Shown here: positions 62,711 through 64,000 of the stretch, in pieces
Layout: every line of letters begins with the position of its first letter
Position numbering within the stretch: position 1 is the first letter of the stretch
Assembly (NCBI RefSeq): GCF_049306965.1
Contig: NC_133184.1
Coordinates: 1,255,001 to 1,319,000 of the forward strand
Source of the DNA: Danio rerio
Lineage: Eukaryota; Chordata; Actinopteri; Cypriniformes; Danionidae
Length of the DNA: 64,000 bases
Direction of reading: 5' to 3'
Position numbers and translations under genes: made by a program
Notes under the pieces: generated by a model
Database searches by the model: none
The model's input: the letters and a program-made list of their open reading frames with translations, nothing else
Told to the model about the DNA's origin: nothing

Positions 62711-64000
62711 GGGTCCAACCTGGTACCAAGGTGTACCTAATAAAGTGGCCGGTGAGTGTAAATATTTTAATCAATTTAATTGAACAATATAATTAAAGTT
62801 TAAAGTAAACATTAATTCATATTTTATATATTTAAATTGAATTGCGTTAATATATAACTATAATATATATATAGCTTAATACTAACCTTTGGAAAGGCTG
62901 TCATCAAAATCAGGGAACACCTCTTTTTCTGGAGTTGAGGCTTGTGACTACATTTACGTTCATCATGTAATCTAATAACTTGCCAGTGGTGGTCGCGTAA
63001 CGTACCGAAGAAGAAGTAACTTACGGCGTGTCGTGAATGTACACCGTCATTTAGTGGCGCAGTTGATTTCGCAAGTTTTAACAATTAAGTTATACAGCCG
63101 GACTTGAACAGATGTGAGTAATTTAAACATTTATATGCAACATTATTCGAGTCTCAAGCGTTATTTCAGAGGTTTCACCGAAGTTGTTGACATTTAGGTT
63201 GCCTATTTCTGGGTCGGCTGTTGTTTTGTGTTAATTTGCGCAAATAGGTAACGCTAACCAGTTAGCATATAACGTTAGTCTGAAACTGTCTAAACTCTGA
63301 AACATGCAGGAATTTATAACATATGAGGGGTTTAATGAAATGATTGTTAAATTAGGCATATGTGTAAATTAATAGGCTATTTTTGTCAACGTTTATTAAT
63401 TATTTAAAAATAATGAGTCGAACATAAAAAAATGGCTGCAGGTAGCTCTATGTAACGTTAGTCATCTTTAGGAGGCATTATGTTAATTGAGGCTTACGAT
63501 TGAAAGAGGCGCGGAATGCCAAAAAAGAAACGTGTACCTACATTAATCGGAAAACAAAGCCGTGTTGTGTTATATGTCTATTTGGCAATAATATATTTCG
63601 TCTTGAAATGTTTTTAAATATTATTGTGGCGTCTGGTGAGTGAAAAGCAGATTCTGTAAGTCTTCGTGTGTCCACTGGATGGCAGGATTGACTACATTTA
63701 AAGGCTTTACTCTCACATTTGACTGCAGATTCTGTGAATTTCACCACTGCGGTCTTGTCGCAGGTGGTTTTGTTTTCATCTCTACTTGAATCATTTTGTG
63801 AAACTCCGAGAACTGAGTCCATGTTTCTGATTGTATCTGTCGTCAGTATAGCGATTTTGTCCTGATATTAGTTTTTATACGTGTAAGTTATTGGGGCGGG
63901 TTAAATACAATAATTTAGGTTTTAATGTATGATTATAATCAAGTGAACTGAACCTTTGTCCTCTGTACTGTGTGCGAGAGCCATTTTTATTTTTGTTTAG
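62711..64000 (+). repeat. U1-containing tandem unit 3, cut by the window edge
   Basis: It starts with the transposon end GTGTACCTAATAAAGTGGCC and follows unit 2 closely (ATTTAGTGGCGCAGTTGATT at 63049 versus 57545; TTCACCACTGCGGTCTTGTC at 63738 versus 58237). No U1 gene is reached before the window ends. Confidence 0.88.

Noticed and set aside
1-64000. CRISPR-like spaced repeats
   Set aside because: The tandem arrays have no unique spacers between constant repeats, and the window is vertebrate DNA.

Overview
The window looks like vertebrate DNA from a cyprinid fish, most likely zebrafish (Danio rerio) or a close relative. The evidence is DANA-type tRNA-derived SINEs, many small terminal-inverted-repeat transposons of fish type, long (TG)n and (TA)n runs, and small exons of a chordate gene split by repeat-filled introns. 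No bacterial or viral genes were seen. The species call rests on remembered repeat families, since no search was possible.

Left half (1-34.3 kb): one plus-strand gene, the zebrafish-type orthologue of ADAM23, entering from the left edge in its prodomain. Twenty coding exons between 477 and 34007 join in phase. They encode 580 residues plus a stop: prodomain end, furin site, inactive metalloprotease domain, disintegrin domain, cysteine-rich domain, EGF-like domain, membrane helix and short tail. The signal peptide and most of the prodomain lie left of the window. The introns hold a tandem array of a roughly 2.2-2.9 kb unclassified element (8.0-15.4 kb), a roughly 28-bp minisatellite present in three consecutive introns (15.8-19.6 kb), a 21-bp minisatellite of 2.9 kb that begins at a splice donor (24.6-27.46 kb), and many nested small DNA transposons.

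Middle (34.3-48.6 kb): no host gene was recognised. This stretch is a transposon graveyard: a Tc1/mariner relic holding a further element that itself holds a MITE, a 1.3-kb MITE with perfect 21-bp ends, a giant palindrome built of 21-bp repeats (38.67-40.0 kb), a local tandem duplication with (TA)n tracts, two hAT-type MITEs with 8-bp target duplications (one of them back in an ADAM23 intron), and an L1-like LINE copy (47.05-48.58 kb) flanked by a perfect 16-bp target duplication.

Right part (48.6-64 kb): a tandem array of large units, each with a U1 snRNA gene. Two U1 genes of identical 165-nt sequence lie at 53143-53307 and 60916-61080. Each has a conserved upstream promoter block (CRE, ZNF143/Staf-like site at about -200, PSE-like site at about -55) and a 3' box. 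A third unit begins near 62.7 kb and runs off the right edge, so another U1 gene is expected beyond it.

Most worth following up: two adjacent intronic repeat families that both carry CTCF-core-like motifs, in opposite (convergent) orientation; TG-repeat splice acceptors at many ADAM23 exons; and the 21-bp array that abuts a donor and stays in frame with the exon.
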